Positions 18,878-27,177 of a DNA stretch of 64,000 nucleotides are shown piece after piece. The stretch lies in the NCBI RefSeq assembly GCF_964212655.1, contig NZ_OZ156465.1, positions 3,100,001 through 3,164,000 on the forward strand. The letters are read 5' to 3'. The stretch's first letter is position 1, and every line of letters starts with the position of its first letter. The notes under the pieces are model-generated. The model was not told the DNA's origin, did not search any database, and worked only from the letters and a program-made list of their open reading frames with translations. The position numbers and the translations under genes were made by a program. Source of the DNA: Candidatus Thiodiazotropha sp. LNASS1. GTDB lineage: Bacteria > Pseudomonadota > Gammaproteobacteria > Chromatiales > Chromatiaceae.

Positions 18878-20002
18878 ATGTGCCAACCCGTCAATCTACC
18901 CCCCGTCGGCCAGTCAGAATCCAATGACCAAACCGCGATTTTTGCCGAAGAACTATTACAGATACTCAATCATGGAGCGATTGCCTTGATGATTTCCATC
19001 GGTCACCGCACCGCACTGTTCGATACGATGGCCAGGATCCCGCCGAGTGATAGTCAGGGGATCGCTGAGTCCGCCGGATTGAATGAGCGTTATGTCCGGG
19101 AGTGGTTGGGTGCCATGGTGACTGCCGCTATCGTTACCTATGATGCGGATTCTGGCTGCTATACCCTGCCTCCGGCCCATGCTGATCTGTTGACCAGAGA
19201 TGCCAGCCCGGACAACGTCGCAGTGTTTGCTCAATACATTCCTTTGCTCGGGCAGGTGGAAGAGGAAGTCATTGATTGTTTTTACAATGGTGGCGGCGTC
19301 CCCTACGAACGCTATACACGCTTTCATGAAGTGATGGCCGAGGATAGCGGTCAGACAGTGGTCAGCGCCCTGTTTGAACATATCCTGCCGCTGATCGACG
19401 GGCAGCTGTCGCGTCTGGAACAGGGCATCGATGTATTGGATGTGGGCTGCGGCCGTGGTCAGGCGCTGCTGCAATTGGCGAGAGCCTTTCCGAACAGCCG
19501 CTTCACAGGCTATGACTTCTCACAGGAGGCCATCGAATGGGCGCGCAAAGAGGCTGACCGGCAAGGATTGAACAACCTTCTGTTTGAGGTCAAGGATGTC
19601 GCCACCCTGGATGAACAAAGGGCTTATGATTGGATCGTAACCTTCGATGCCATCCATGATCAGAAATCGCCGGACATGGTACTCTCTGCCATTCATAGTG
19701 CGCTGCGTGATGACGGCATCTATCTGATGCAGGACATCAAGGGATCGAGTCATCTGCACAACAATCTTGAACACCCGATCGGACCACTGCTCTACACCCT
19801 CTCGACCATGCACTGTATGACGGTTTCATTAGCTCAGAACGGTGCCGGCCTGGGTACGGTGTGGGGCAGGGAGCTTGCCTTAAAGATGCTGAATGAGGCT
19901 GGTTTCGATGATATTGTGGTAAAGGAGTTGGATCACGATTTTCAGAACTATTTCTATATCATCCGAAAAATGCCTGGTCAGGTCAGCGATTCATTGAATT
20001 GA
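18878..20002 (+). CDS. SAM-dependent methyltransferase with N-terminal winged helix
   Basis: 374 residues. The N-terminal helical/winged-helix part (about 20-110) resembles the dimerisation domain of O-methyltransferases and Rv2258c-like proteins. The Rossmann methyltransferase domain follows, with motif I VLDVGCGRGQ and the acidic residue in FTGYDFS. An in-frame ATG at 18857 exists, but AAGGAG lies eight bases before 18878, and that ribosome-binding site is inside the longer ORF, so 18878 is the start. It is divergent from the SARP-like regulator. Substrate unknown. Confidence 0.85.
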   Translation: MCQPVNLPPVGQSESNDQTAIFAEELLQILNHGAIALMISIGHRTALFDTMARIPPSDSQGIAESAGLNERYVREWLGAMVTAAIVTYDADSGCYTLPPAHADLLTRDASPDNVAVFAQYIPLLGQVEEEVIDCFYNGGGVPYERYTRFHEVMAEDSGQTVVSALFEHILPLIDGQLSRLEQGIDVLDVGCGRGQALLQLARAFPNSRFTGYDFSQEAIEWARKEADRQGLNNLLFEVKDVATLDEQRAYDWIVTFDAIHDQKSPDMVLSAIHSALRDDGIYLMQDIKGSSHLHNNLEHPIGPLLYTLSTMHCMTVSLAQNGAGLGTVWGRELALKMLNEAGFDDIVVKELDHDFQNYFYIIRKMPGQVSDSLN

Positions 20003-20035
20003 TGGAGCGCTCTTTTCTGCGATGTATGAGTGGTA

Positions 20036-20070
20036 CTAGGGCCTATTGGATTAGTGTTAATAGGCCCTAG
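20036..20070 (+). repeat. Perfect 12-bp hairpin, second copy of the algR-spacer element
   Basis: CTAGGGCCTATT and AATAGGCCCTAG pair perfectly over 12 bp around an 11-nt loop. The element lies 34 bp after the methyltransferase stop. It has no T-tract, so it is not a standard terminator. The same sequence with diverged arms occurs at 6364-6393, marking a dispersed family. Confidence 0.6.
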
Positions 20071-20107
20071 CCGAATGGCACTTACTTAAGACGAATTTCA
20101 GGATTTT

Positions 20108-20180
20108 CGTCATTCCGGCGCAGGCCGGAATCCAGGGATCCCGTCACCATCAAGCATTCTGGATCCCCGCCTGCGCTCGT
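20108..20180 (+). repeat. REP-type palindromic pair
   Basis: Imperfect inverted repeat: CGTCATTCCGGCGCAGGCCG on the left and GGATCCCCGCCTGCGCTCG on the right. It belongs to the same broad family (CGTCATyCCGGCG...) as the perfect 26-bp palindrome at 52711-52782. It overlaps the region just beyond the end of the gene at 20182. Confidence 0.55.
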
Positions 20181-20181
20181 T

Positions 20182-20655
20182 TTAAGCAAGCCTGAACTGA
20201 GACAAGGATGCAATTGCGTCACCGCCGCTTATATCCGGGATAATGACCAGCTCAAGCAGTGTGACGGCTGTAAGGTCGACCTGATGTTCTTCCGTCTCGG
20301 ATGTGGATCCTTGAGGGCTGAAATTCCATTGCTGTCTGGCGATTTCCTGGAATGATCGTCCACCATCCAGTGAATAGCGCAGCTGATACTGTTGGGTGCG
20401 TTGAGTTTGGCGCTCCGTGAACTTGAGCCGAACCAGCCTGATGCTCTGAGGTTCGCTAAAGAGTAGCCGGATGGTCTGCTTCCCGGGTCGGGAGGCACGC
20501 CATCCTGAGGTCTCTTTGAACAGCAGTGCCGACTCGATTGGGTGTTCGCTATCCTCAGAGGTTATTTCAACCTCGGCAATCTCATTCAGACACAGCCAGT
20601 CCTGGTTGTGAGAGTGGCTATCCTGCAATCTATCCGGGATGATTCGTTTGCGCAT
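20182..20655 (-). CDS. Hypothetical protein, possible discoidin-like beta-sandwich
   Basis: 157 residues from ATG 20655, which has AGGAG eight bases upstream; a longer frame to 20703 lacks such a site. No signal peptide or membrane helix. The alternating beta pattern with IESALLFKETSGWRAS, IRLVRLKFTERQTQRTQQYQLRYSLDGGRSF and a closing hydrophobic strand resembles F5/8-type or XRCC1-like beta-sandwich folds. That resemblance is from eye only. The C-terminus lies against a REP element. Function unknown. Confidence 0.6.
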   Translation of the reverse strand: MRKRIIPDRLQDSHSHNQDWLCLNEIAEVEITSEDSEHPIESALLFKETSGWRASRPGKQTIRLLFSEPQSIRLVRLKFTERQTQRTQQYQLRYSLDGGRSFQEIARQQWNFSPQGSTSETEEHQVDLTAVTLLELVIIPDISGGDAIASLSQFRLA

Positions 20656-20732
20656 CGAAATGACTCCTGAGCACAAGAGTGGGTGTATGGAATAGAGCCC
20701 CATGGCATCAGAACTGAAGTTGATAGGCTATT

Positions 20733-21071
20733 TTACGCCTCGGCGCAAGCGATACAGCGTGTATTCGTCGGGTCGGCTGCAAGTCGACGGGCATCGATTT
20801 CCTCCCCGCAGATGAAACAGTAGCCATATTCACCGGCTTCGATTCGACGCAAGGCCCCCTCTATCATCGATTGTTGATGTTGACGCCTCCGAGCGGTTTC
20901 CTGTGCCATTTGCTGTGCCTGCATGGCGTCCATGCGGCTGAGACGTCCGACCCGGCTTTGGTCCAGTTCAACGGTCTCTCCCGCCGACCGGGACATTTCA
21001 TCCACTGCGCGCAATTCAGTTTGCAGTTGCAGCAACCTCTCTCTGATCAGTGTGATTTCATCCGGTGTCAT
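20733..21071 (-). CDS. TraR/DksA family zinc-finger protein
   Basis: 112 residues with an N-terminal coiled-coil (about 1-75) and a C-terminal C4 zinc finger, Cys85-x2-Cys88 and Cys106-x2-Cys109 (CFICGEEIDARRL). Such proteins bind RNA polymerase through the secondary channel or are small DksA paralogues. It lacks the longer coiled-coil tip of true DksA. It is transcribed towards the hypothetical gene at 20182. Confidence 0.85.
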   Translation of the reverse strand: MTPDEITLIRERLLQLQTELRAVDEMSRSAGETVELDQSRVGRLSRMDAMQAQQMAQETARRRQHQQSMIEGALRRIEAGEYGYCFICGEEIDARRLAADPTNTRCIACAEA

Positions 21072-21192
21072 TATATTATCTTAGTTGTCACGGGGTTATT
21101 GGGTAAGTGCGTTATCGGTATAGTGTACCTCAAGCATGCTGCCGGCTTGTCCGTCGCTTGCGGATGACAGAATCGAATAAGAGCGCTTCCCC

Positions 21193-21651
21193 ATGAAACG
21201 ATATCCGATGAAGAGAATACTGGTACTCTGCCTTATCCTGAGCGCCCACAACGCTGAGGCAGATGAAGGGAGTGAAATTGTCGAGGCGATGGAGGAGTAT
21301 CTCGAGTTTGTCGATTATGGTGGTGCAACCATCTTTTCACAACAGATACCCGCCGAGGATTGGGGTAACTTCTTCGTTGTCGATACGCGCAGTGCGTCCC
21401 AGTATGAGCAGGAGCATATTCCCGGGGCGGTCAATATCGAATGGCGTCAGATCCTGGCCCGGCGTTCGGAGTTACCCCGGGACAAGGCGGTACTGGTCTA
21501 CTGCAATACCGGATCACTGTCGGCTCAGGCCGGTTTCGCTCTCCGCCTGGCGGGCCATGAGAACGTGAGAATCCTGCAGGGTGGGATGCGCGAATGGCAG
21601 GCAAGAGGCGGTTTCGATGCGCACGCCCGTGCCATGGATTCAAATCGTTGA
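21193..21651 (+). CDS. Exported rhodanese-domain protein
   Basis: 152 residues: signal peptide (MKRILVLCLILSAHNAEA), then one rhodanese domain with VVDTRSASQYEQEHIPGAVNI and active-site loop VYCNTGSLSAQAG, whose Cys can carry persulfide sulfur. The usual arginine of the CRxGxR loop is not present, so activity may differ. An internal ATG at 21208 is an alternative start. Periplasmic sulfur transfer would fit a sulfur-oxidising host, but that is inference. Confidence 0.82.
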   Translation: MKRYPMKRILVLCLILSAHNAEADEGSEIVEAMEEYLEFVDYGGATIFSQQIPAEDWGNFFVVDTRSASQYEQEHIPGAVNIEWRQILARRSELPRDKAVLVYCNTGSLSAQAGFALRLAGHENVRILQGGMREWQARGGFDAHARAMDSNR

Positions 21652-21664
21652 ACAGTAAAGGACC

Positions 21665-22690
21665 CTAGGTCCCAGTCTTTTGCCTGGTAGCGGCGGCGCC
21701 GTATTCGAACGAATCCGAATAGAGCTCTTCCCCGGCCAGGCCATGGTTGAGAAATGCCTCTTTGCCGGCTTCTATCATCGGAGGCGGACCGCTCATATAG
21801 ACCTCGTGGCCGCTCAGATCAGGGTGGTCCACGATAACGGCCTCGTGCACCCAACCCGCTCGTCCGGACCAGTCGTCATCAGGTTCTGAAAGCACCGGCG
21901 TATAGTTGAAATGGGGGTATTCGGCGGCCCATTTCTCAGGCAGGTTCGGCAGATAGAGATCGCTCTTGGAACGTACGCCCCAATAGAGATGCATAGGTCG
22001 TTGGATACCGATCTGGAAAGCGTGCTCTATGATGCCCTTGAGGGGGGCAAAGCCCGTACCGCCGCCCATCAGGATAATCGGTTTGGTTGAATCTTCCCGC
22101 AGATAGTAGTTGCCGAGGGGCGCCTCGATACGCATGATGGTCTTCTCCTCCATACCGTTGAAGAGTATGTCGGTAAAGAGACCGCCGTCGACATGGCGGA
22201 TATGCAGTTCGATAAAATCGTCGTCATGGGGGGCGTTGGCGATGGAGAAGGCCCGTTTGGTACCATCCTGAAGGATAAAATTGAGGTATTGGCCGGCCAG
22301 GAACTGAAGGCGCTCTCCCTCGGGCAGCTTCAGGTAGAGTCTGATGACATCTTCGTTGAGTCGCTCAATGCGGTCGATCTTACAGGGCATGGTGCGGACC
22401 GGAAGATCCTTTGACTGGACGATCTCTTTGACTGCGATGATGAGGTCAGTGGTGGGAGCCGCCTGGCAAATATAGCATTCGCCATTGCTGTCATCGGCCA
22501 TCACAGGTGGTTTCCCGTTGGGGTAGTCGACCTGGCCCGCTGCAAGGGTCGCCAGACAGTCGCCACAGAAGCCGTTGCGGCAGCCGTAGGGTAGATTGAC
22601 GCCCTGCCTGATCGCGGCATCGAGTATGGTCTCACCCGTTTCGACTGAGAATTCGTGGCCGCTTGGCTCAACATGCACTTTAAAACTCAT
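21665..22690 (-). CDS. 2Fe-2S/FAD NAD(P)H reductase (CDP-6-deoxy-delta-3,4-glucoseen reductase-like)
   Basis: 341 residues. The N-terminal plant-type ferredoxin domain has the cluster ligands CRNGFCGDC plus a later Cys in ECYICQA. The FAD-binding barrel has RAFSIANAP and the NAD domain GGGTGFAPLKG. In gammaproteobacteria this architecture is usually labelled AscD-like, but here it probably serves as a general electron donor. No deoxysugar genes are nearby and ubiD lies 1.8 kb downstream on the same strand. The frame is open to 22705; MSFKVHVEPSG is the better start. Confidence 0.85.
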   Translation of the reverse strand: MSFKVHVEPSGHEFSVETGETILDAAIRQGVNLPYGCRNGFCGDCLATLAAGQVDYPNGKPPVMADDSNGECYICQAAPTTDLIIAVKEIVQSKDLPVRTMPCKIDRIERLNEDVIRLYLKLPEGERLQFLAGQYLNFILQDGTKRAFSIANAPHDDDFIELHIRHVDGGLFTDILFNGMEEKTIMRIEAPLGNYYLREDSTKPIILMGGGTGFAPLKGIIEHAFQIGIQRPMHLYWGVRSKSDLYLPNLPEKWAAEYPHFNYTPVLSEPDDDWSGRAGWVHEAVIVDHPDLSGHEVYMSGPPPMIEAGKEAFLNHGLAGEELYSDSFEYGAAATRQKTGT

Positions 22691-22826
22691 GGGGTAGTTT
22701 CTCATTCATGAGTCGATACAATCGGCATAACAATACGTTATCCTCAATCGACCTTCTGTAATTATGGGGTTGGAGTGGAATTCTCTCCTATTTTTGTCAG
22801 GAATTAAACCGGGAGTCCATTGGGTT

Positions 22827-23687
22827 ATGGGTGTGGCCATAATTGGTTGCGGTGATATCGGTACCAGGTTGGCGCAGGCATATTCCGCCGAGGGAATAAC
22901 CGCCACCGGGATCGTGCGCACGCAACAGAGTATCGAAAGACTTGAACGTGCCGGTATCGAAGCGGTTCAGATCGATCTGGATCAGCCTTTCACGGCAGCG
23001 AACCTGATTGAGTCTCAGCAGCTATTCTATTTTGCGCCACCACCGCCTCGCGGTCAGCAAGATGGGCGGGTCGGCCGCCTCATCGAGCAGTTTATGGAGG
23101 GGCCTTCGCCACAAAGAGTGGTCTATCTGAGCACCAGTGGCGTCTATGGTGACTGCCGGGGGGCATGGGTGGATGAGACTCGCCCGCCTGCCCCGATGGC
23201 GGATCGGGCGAAACGGCGTCTCGATGCAGAACTGCGTTGGCGTGCATGGAGTGAACAAACCGGGCGTGAACTGGTGATACTGCGGGTGGCTGGTATCTAT
23301 GGTCCCGGGAAACTGCCGGTTGAGCGATTGCGTAGTGGCCAACCCATGGTGGCCGAGGAGGATGCCCCCATCACCAACCATATCCATAGCCTCGACCTGG
23401 TAAAGATTGCACGGACCGCCATGCAGCGTGGCGCGTCAAGGGAGGTGTACAACGTCTGCGATGGCGTCCCTGAACCGATGACCCGTTATTTCAACCGGGT
23501 TGCCGATTATCTCGGCTTGCCGCGGCCACCGGTCATCTCCCTTGAGGAGGCGCAACAAAGGTTATCACCGGGGATGCTCTCCTATCTGAAAGAGTCACGC
23601 AGATTGAGCAATCGTAAACTGCTTGAAGAGCTGGGAGTTGTGTTGGACTATCCGGATCTGGAGAAGGGTCTATCGGCCTGTGTATAG
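22827..23687 (+). CDS. NAD-dependent epimerase/dehydratase-like protein (YeeZ type)
   Basis: 286 residues from ATG 22827. The Rossmann glycine motif is VAIIGCGDIGTRLA at the extreme N-terminus, so the upstream frame to 22764 is probably not translated. YLSTSGVYGDCRGAWVDE and RVAGIYGPGK match the YeeZ/ActC group of extended SDRs. In that group the catalytic Tyr is often in a changed context and the substrate is unknown. Confidence 0.8.
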   Translation: MGVAIIGCGDIGTRLAQAYSAEGITATGIVRTQQSIERLERAGIEAVQIDLDQPFTAANLIESQQLFYFAPPPPRGQQDGRVGRLIEQFMEGPSPQRVVYLSTSGVYGDCRGAWVDETRPPAPMADRAKRRLDAELRWRAWSEQTGRELVILRVAGIYGPGKLPVERLRSGQPMVAEEDAPITNHIHSLDLVKIARTAMQRGASREVYNVCDGVPEPMTRYFNRVADYLGLPRPPVISLEEAQQRLSPGMLSYLKESRRLSNRKLLEELGVVLDYPDLEKGLSACV

Positions 23688-23807
23688 ATATCGGCGCTTC
23701 CTTTGTTCTGATCTCCATACTGATGGGGCTCACGCGGCATCCCTGCCGCTACTGTGAATGATAAGCGTCAACCGCCGGAGTCGTGGGTTGAACTGTAAAA
23801 TCCGGGG

Positions 23808-24434
23808 TTAAACCTTCAACCATTTGAACAGCGGATCCCAGAGAATGACATCCTTGTAGACCTGGGACGGGGCCAGCTCGAATATGGCCAGGCCCTTTTC
23901 CGCGGAGCGGATATAGTTTTGGCTCTCCCGCAGATGGGTGATAAAGGGGATCTTGAGATGACCCAGGTAGGTCTCAAGGTCGTGGTAGATACGCGTCTGC
24001 TCCTTGGCACGGTTGGCGACAATGCCGATACGTGTCTGATTTTTTGAGACCCGGCCGCTGGCCAGCAGTTCGGTGAGGAAGCGGCTGCAGGCGCGCATAT
24101 CGATGGGGGAGGGAAGCACGGGAAGGATCAGTGTATCCACGCGAAGCAACATTTTATTGATGGCCTTGCCATGCACACCGGCAGGTGCGTCCATGATCAG
24201 CAGATCAGTCCCTTTGGCGGGTCTGACCGGCTCGTTCACCGCATTGATGGCCTGGATATCGGGGATGCCTTCGTAATCTTTCCTCGCTTCCAGCCAGTCG
24301 ATGGTCGACTGCTGCGTATCAAAGTCTGCCAAGGCGACTTTTTTGCCTTCATCGGCGTACCAGGTGGCCAGGTTGGTAGCGATGGTGGTTTTGCCACAAC
24401 CCCCCTTGGCGTTCATCAACATGATTGTGCGCAT
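23808..24434 (-). CDS. Orphan ParA-family ATPase
   Basis: 208-residue deviant-Walker ATPase with KGGCGKTTIATNLA, LADFDTQQS and LLIMDAPAG. No parB follows, so this is an orphan ParA/MinD relative of the type that positions cellular cargo, not a chromosome-partition pair. The start has KGGCGKT ten residues in, as usual. It follows ubiD by 46 bp on the same strand. Confidence 0.85.
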   Translation of the reverse strand: MRTIMLMNAKGGCGKTTIATNLATWYADEGKKVALADFDTQQSTIDWLEARKDYEGIPDIQAINAVNEPVRPAKGTDLLIMDAPAGVHGKAINKMLLRVDTLILPVLPSPIDMRACSRFLTELLASGRVSKNQTRIGIVANRAKEQTRIYHDLETYLGHLKIPFITHLRESQNYIRSAEKGLAIFELAPSQVYKDVILWDPLFKWLKV

Positions 24435-24480
24435 TATACTTCCCTACCCTCTTTGTGGATTAGTCTTATCAGGCTTTAGT

Positions 24481-25947
24481 TTAGTCGATCCCGAGCTGAT
24501 CCCAAATCTGATCGATGCGTTGCTTGACGCTCGGTGTCATGGTGATCGGCCGTCCCCACTCCCGGTCTGTCTCGCCGGGCAGTTTGTTCGTCGCATCAAG
24601 CCCGATTTTGGATCCGAGGCCCGATACCGGCGAGGCGAAGTCGAGATAGTCGATGGGTGTGTTTTCAACGATGGTGGTGTCCCGTGCCGGATCCATGCGG
24701 GTGGTCATGGCCCAAATGACATCCTGCCAGTCCCGGGTATCGACATCATCATCGACGACGATCACGAACTTGGTGTACATAAACTGCCTCAGGAATGACC
24801 ATACCCCCATCATGACGCGCTTGGCATGTCCGGGATACTGCTTTTTCATACTGACAATTGCAAGCCTGTAGGAACAGCCCTCGGGGGGAAGATAAAAATC
24901 GACGATCTCAGGAAACTGTTTCTGCAGAATCGGTACGAAAACCTCGTTCAATGCCATACCGAGTACCGCCGGTTCATCCGGGGGGCGGCCGGTATAGGTG
25001 CTGTGATAGATCGGTTCCTCGCGATGGGTCAGGCGCGATACCGTGAAAACGGGGAAGTGCTCCACCTCGTTGTAGTAACCTGTGTGGTCGCCATAAGGAC
25101 CTTCCATTGCCATATCGTCGGGATGGATATGGCCCTCCAGCACGAACTCCGCGGAGGCGGGGACCTGAAGCTCGGAATCGAAACATTTCACCACCTCGGT
25201 GCGGCTGCCGCGCAGCAATCCGGCAAAGGCATATTCGGAGAGTGTATCCGGCACCGGGGTCACCGCACCCAGGATGGTGGCCGGGTCGGCCCCGAGGGCG
25301 ACACAGACCGGGAAGGGTTCTCCGGGATGCGCCGACTGCCAGTCGCGGAAATCGAGCGCCCCGCCGCGATGGGCCAGCCAGCGCATGATAAGACGGTTGG
25401 GGCCGAGCAGCTGCATGCGGTAGATACCGAGATTCTGGCGCGACTTGTTGGGGCCGCGGGTAATGACCAGGCCCCAGGTGATCAGCGGAGCGGCATCCTC
25501 GGGCCAGCAGGTTTGAATCGGCAGTCGGGTCAGGTCGACCTCGTCCCCCTGTTGTGTAACGGTCTGGCAAGGTGCGTTGCGCAGCTCTTTGGGAGCCATA
25601 TCGAGCACCTTGCGGAAAACCGGCAGCTTGTCCCAGGCGTCCTTCATGCCCTTGGGCGGATCTGGCTCTTTGAGAAACGCCAGCAGCCTGCCCACTTCCC
25701 GCAAGGCGTCGACGCGCTCTTCACCCATGCCCATGGCGACCCGTTCCGGCGTACCGAACAGGTTTCCGAGCAGTGGATAGGGGGAACCCTTGACCTTCTC
25801 GAACAGCAGGGCCGGGCCGCCACGGCGCAGGGTGCGGTCGCAGATTTCGGTGATCTCCAGCTTGGGATCCACCTCGGTGTGAATACGCTTCAGATCACCG
25901 CGGGATTCAAGCTGTTGAATGAAATCACGTAAGTCTTTGTACTTCAT
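24481..25947 (-). CDS. ubiD: 4-hydroxy-3-polyprenylbenzoate decarboxylase
   Basis: Decarboxylates the ubiquinone precursor using prenylated FMN supplied by UbiX. 488 residues, full length, starting [14 protein letters not shown]. Family blocks are visible: [15 protein letters not shown] (cofactor and metal region), [13 protein letters not shown] with the catalytic Glu, and [22 protein letters not shown] near the C-terminus. It is divergent from the RND genes. Confidence 0.96.
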   Translation of the reverse strand: MKYKDLRDFIQQLESRGDLKRIHTEVDPKLEITEICDRTLRRGGPALLFEKVKGSPYPLLGNLFGTPERVAMGMGEERVDALREVGRLLAFLKEPDPPKGMKDAWDKLPVFRKVLDMAPKELRNAPCQTVTQQGDEVDLTRLPIQTCWPEDAAPLITWGLVITRGPNKSRQNLGIYRMQLLGPNRLIMRWLAHRGGALDFRDWQSAHPGEPFPVCVALGADPATILGAVTPVPDTLSEYAFAGLLRGSRTEVVKCFDSELQVPASAEFVLEGHIHPDDMAMEGPYGDHTGYYNEVEHFPVFTVSRLTHREEPIYHSTYTGRPPDEPAVLGMALNEVFVPILQKQFPEIVDFYLPPEGCSYRLAIVSMKKQYPGHAKRVMMGVWSFLRQFMYTKFVIVVDDDVDTRDWQDVIWAMTTRMDPARDTTIVENTPIDYLDFASPVSGLGSKIGLDATNKLPGETDREWGRPITMTPSVKQRIDQIWDQLGID

Positions 25948-26127
25948 GGGGCCGGCTGTCGATTGTATCTGCCTGAGACATTACCAGAGGCAGCATGGAG
26001 GTCAAGCGATACCCGTGATGTGGTGATTGTCGTCGTAAATAACTGCCAAAATTGATGTATGTGGTTGAAAAATCTTGGCGAGACACTAATATAAGAAAAA
26101 TCTAATATACTTATCGGAGTCCTTACA

Positions 26128-27177
26128 ATGAGGCGTTTACTGATTCCATTAATGTTTGGCCTTGTGCTGCTGCCCGGTTTATCGGCGGTTGAATCGGCCG
26201 AGCTCGATACCGTCACCGTGGCAAAACGGGAAGCGGTCAGGGAGTTTTGGCTCGACGGGGTGGTCGAGGCGATCAATCAGACCACACTTTCAGCCCAGAC
26301 CCGGGGTCAGGTGGAAGAGATCCTGTTCGATGTGGATGACTATGTGGAAAAGGGACAGGTGGTGGTGCAACTGAAAGACACCGAGCAGAAGGCCGGCCTG
26401 GATCAGGCCCGGGCCGACCTGAAGGAGGCCGCAGCTCGACTGCAGGAGTCCCGGGATGACTTCAAGCGCACCAAGGATCTTTTCGGACGCAAGCTTGCAT
26501 CCCAGTCCCAACTGGATAAATCCACCGCTGCGCTGAAATCCGCCAAGGCGCGCAGGGAGGCGGCGGACGCCCGCCTGTCCCAGGCCAAAGAGCAGTTTGA
26601 ATACACCCGGGTCAAGGCACCCTACAGCGGCATTGTCACCCATCGCCATGTGGAGGTGGGTGAGATCGCCTCCCCGGGGCAGAAGTTGATGAGCGGTATC
26701 TCTCTCGACCAGCTGAGAGTCAGTGTGGAACTGCCCCAGAGCCTGATCCCGGTGATACGGGCGCAGGGCAAGGCGCGGGTTCTGCTGCCGAACGGCGAGG
26801 CGATTCAGGGAGAGGGTCTGACTATCTTTCCCTTTGCCGACCAGAGCAGCAGCACCTTCAGGGTGAGAGTCGATCTGCCGCAAGGGTTGAAGGATCTGTT
26901 TCCCGGCATGTTCGTCAAGACTGCCTTCGTGACCGGCGTCAAGAAGGAGCTGGTGGTGCCGCGTGAGGCCGTGGTCTATCGCTCCGAGGTGACCGCGGTC
27001 TATGTGGTCGGTCAAGACCAGCGGATCCGTTTCCGGTTGATTAGGGCCGCAGAACATGCCGTCGACGGCATGCTGTCGATTATCGCCGGACTCTCCGAGG
27101 GTGAAGCAGTGGCAACCGACCCCGTGGCCGCTGCCACCTTATTGAAACAGCAGTTGGCGGAGAGTCACGATGAGTAA
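26128..27177 (+). CDS. RND efflux periplasmic adaptor (membrane-fusion protein)
   Basis: 349 residues: signal peptide cut near SAVESAE, lipoyl half-motifs (TTLSAQTRGQVEEILFDVDDYVEKGQ and YSGIVTHRHVEVGEIASPGQ), a coiled-coil hairpin (about 85-160) and a beta-barrel. CGGAG lies eight bases before the ATG. It overlaps the permease gene by 8 bp. No outer-membrane TolC-like gene follows, so a shared TolC is likely. Confidence 0.92.
   Translation: MRRLLIPLMFGLVLLPGLSAVESAELDTVTVAKREAVREFWLDGVVEAINQTTLSAQTRGQVEEILFDVDDYVEKGQVVVQLKDTEQKAGLDQARADLKEAAARLQESRDDFKRTKDLFGRKLASQSQLDKSTAALKSAKARREAADARLSQAKEQFEYTRVKAPYSGIVTHRHVEVGEIASPGQKLMSGISLDQLRVSVELPQSLIPVIRAQGKARVLLPNGEAIQGEGLTIFPFADQSSSTFRVRVDLPQGLKDLFPGMFVKTAFVTGVKKELVVPREAVVYRSEVTAVYVVGQDQRIRFRLIRAAEHAVDGMLSIIAGLSEGEAVATDPVAAATLLKQQLAESHDE

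Noticed and set aside
23734-23749. GCGGCA/TGCCGC hairpin between the epimerase-like and ParA genes
   Set aside because: Only six base pairs and no T-tract; too weak to call a terminator.
24826-25932. 368-codon plus-strand open frame
   Set aside because: Antisense shadow of ubiD without family motifs or ribosome-binding site.
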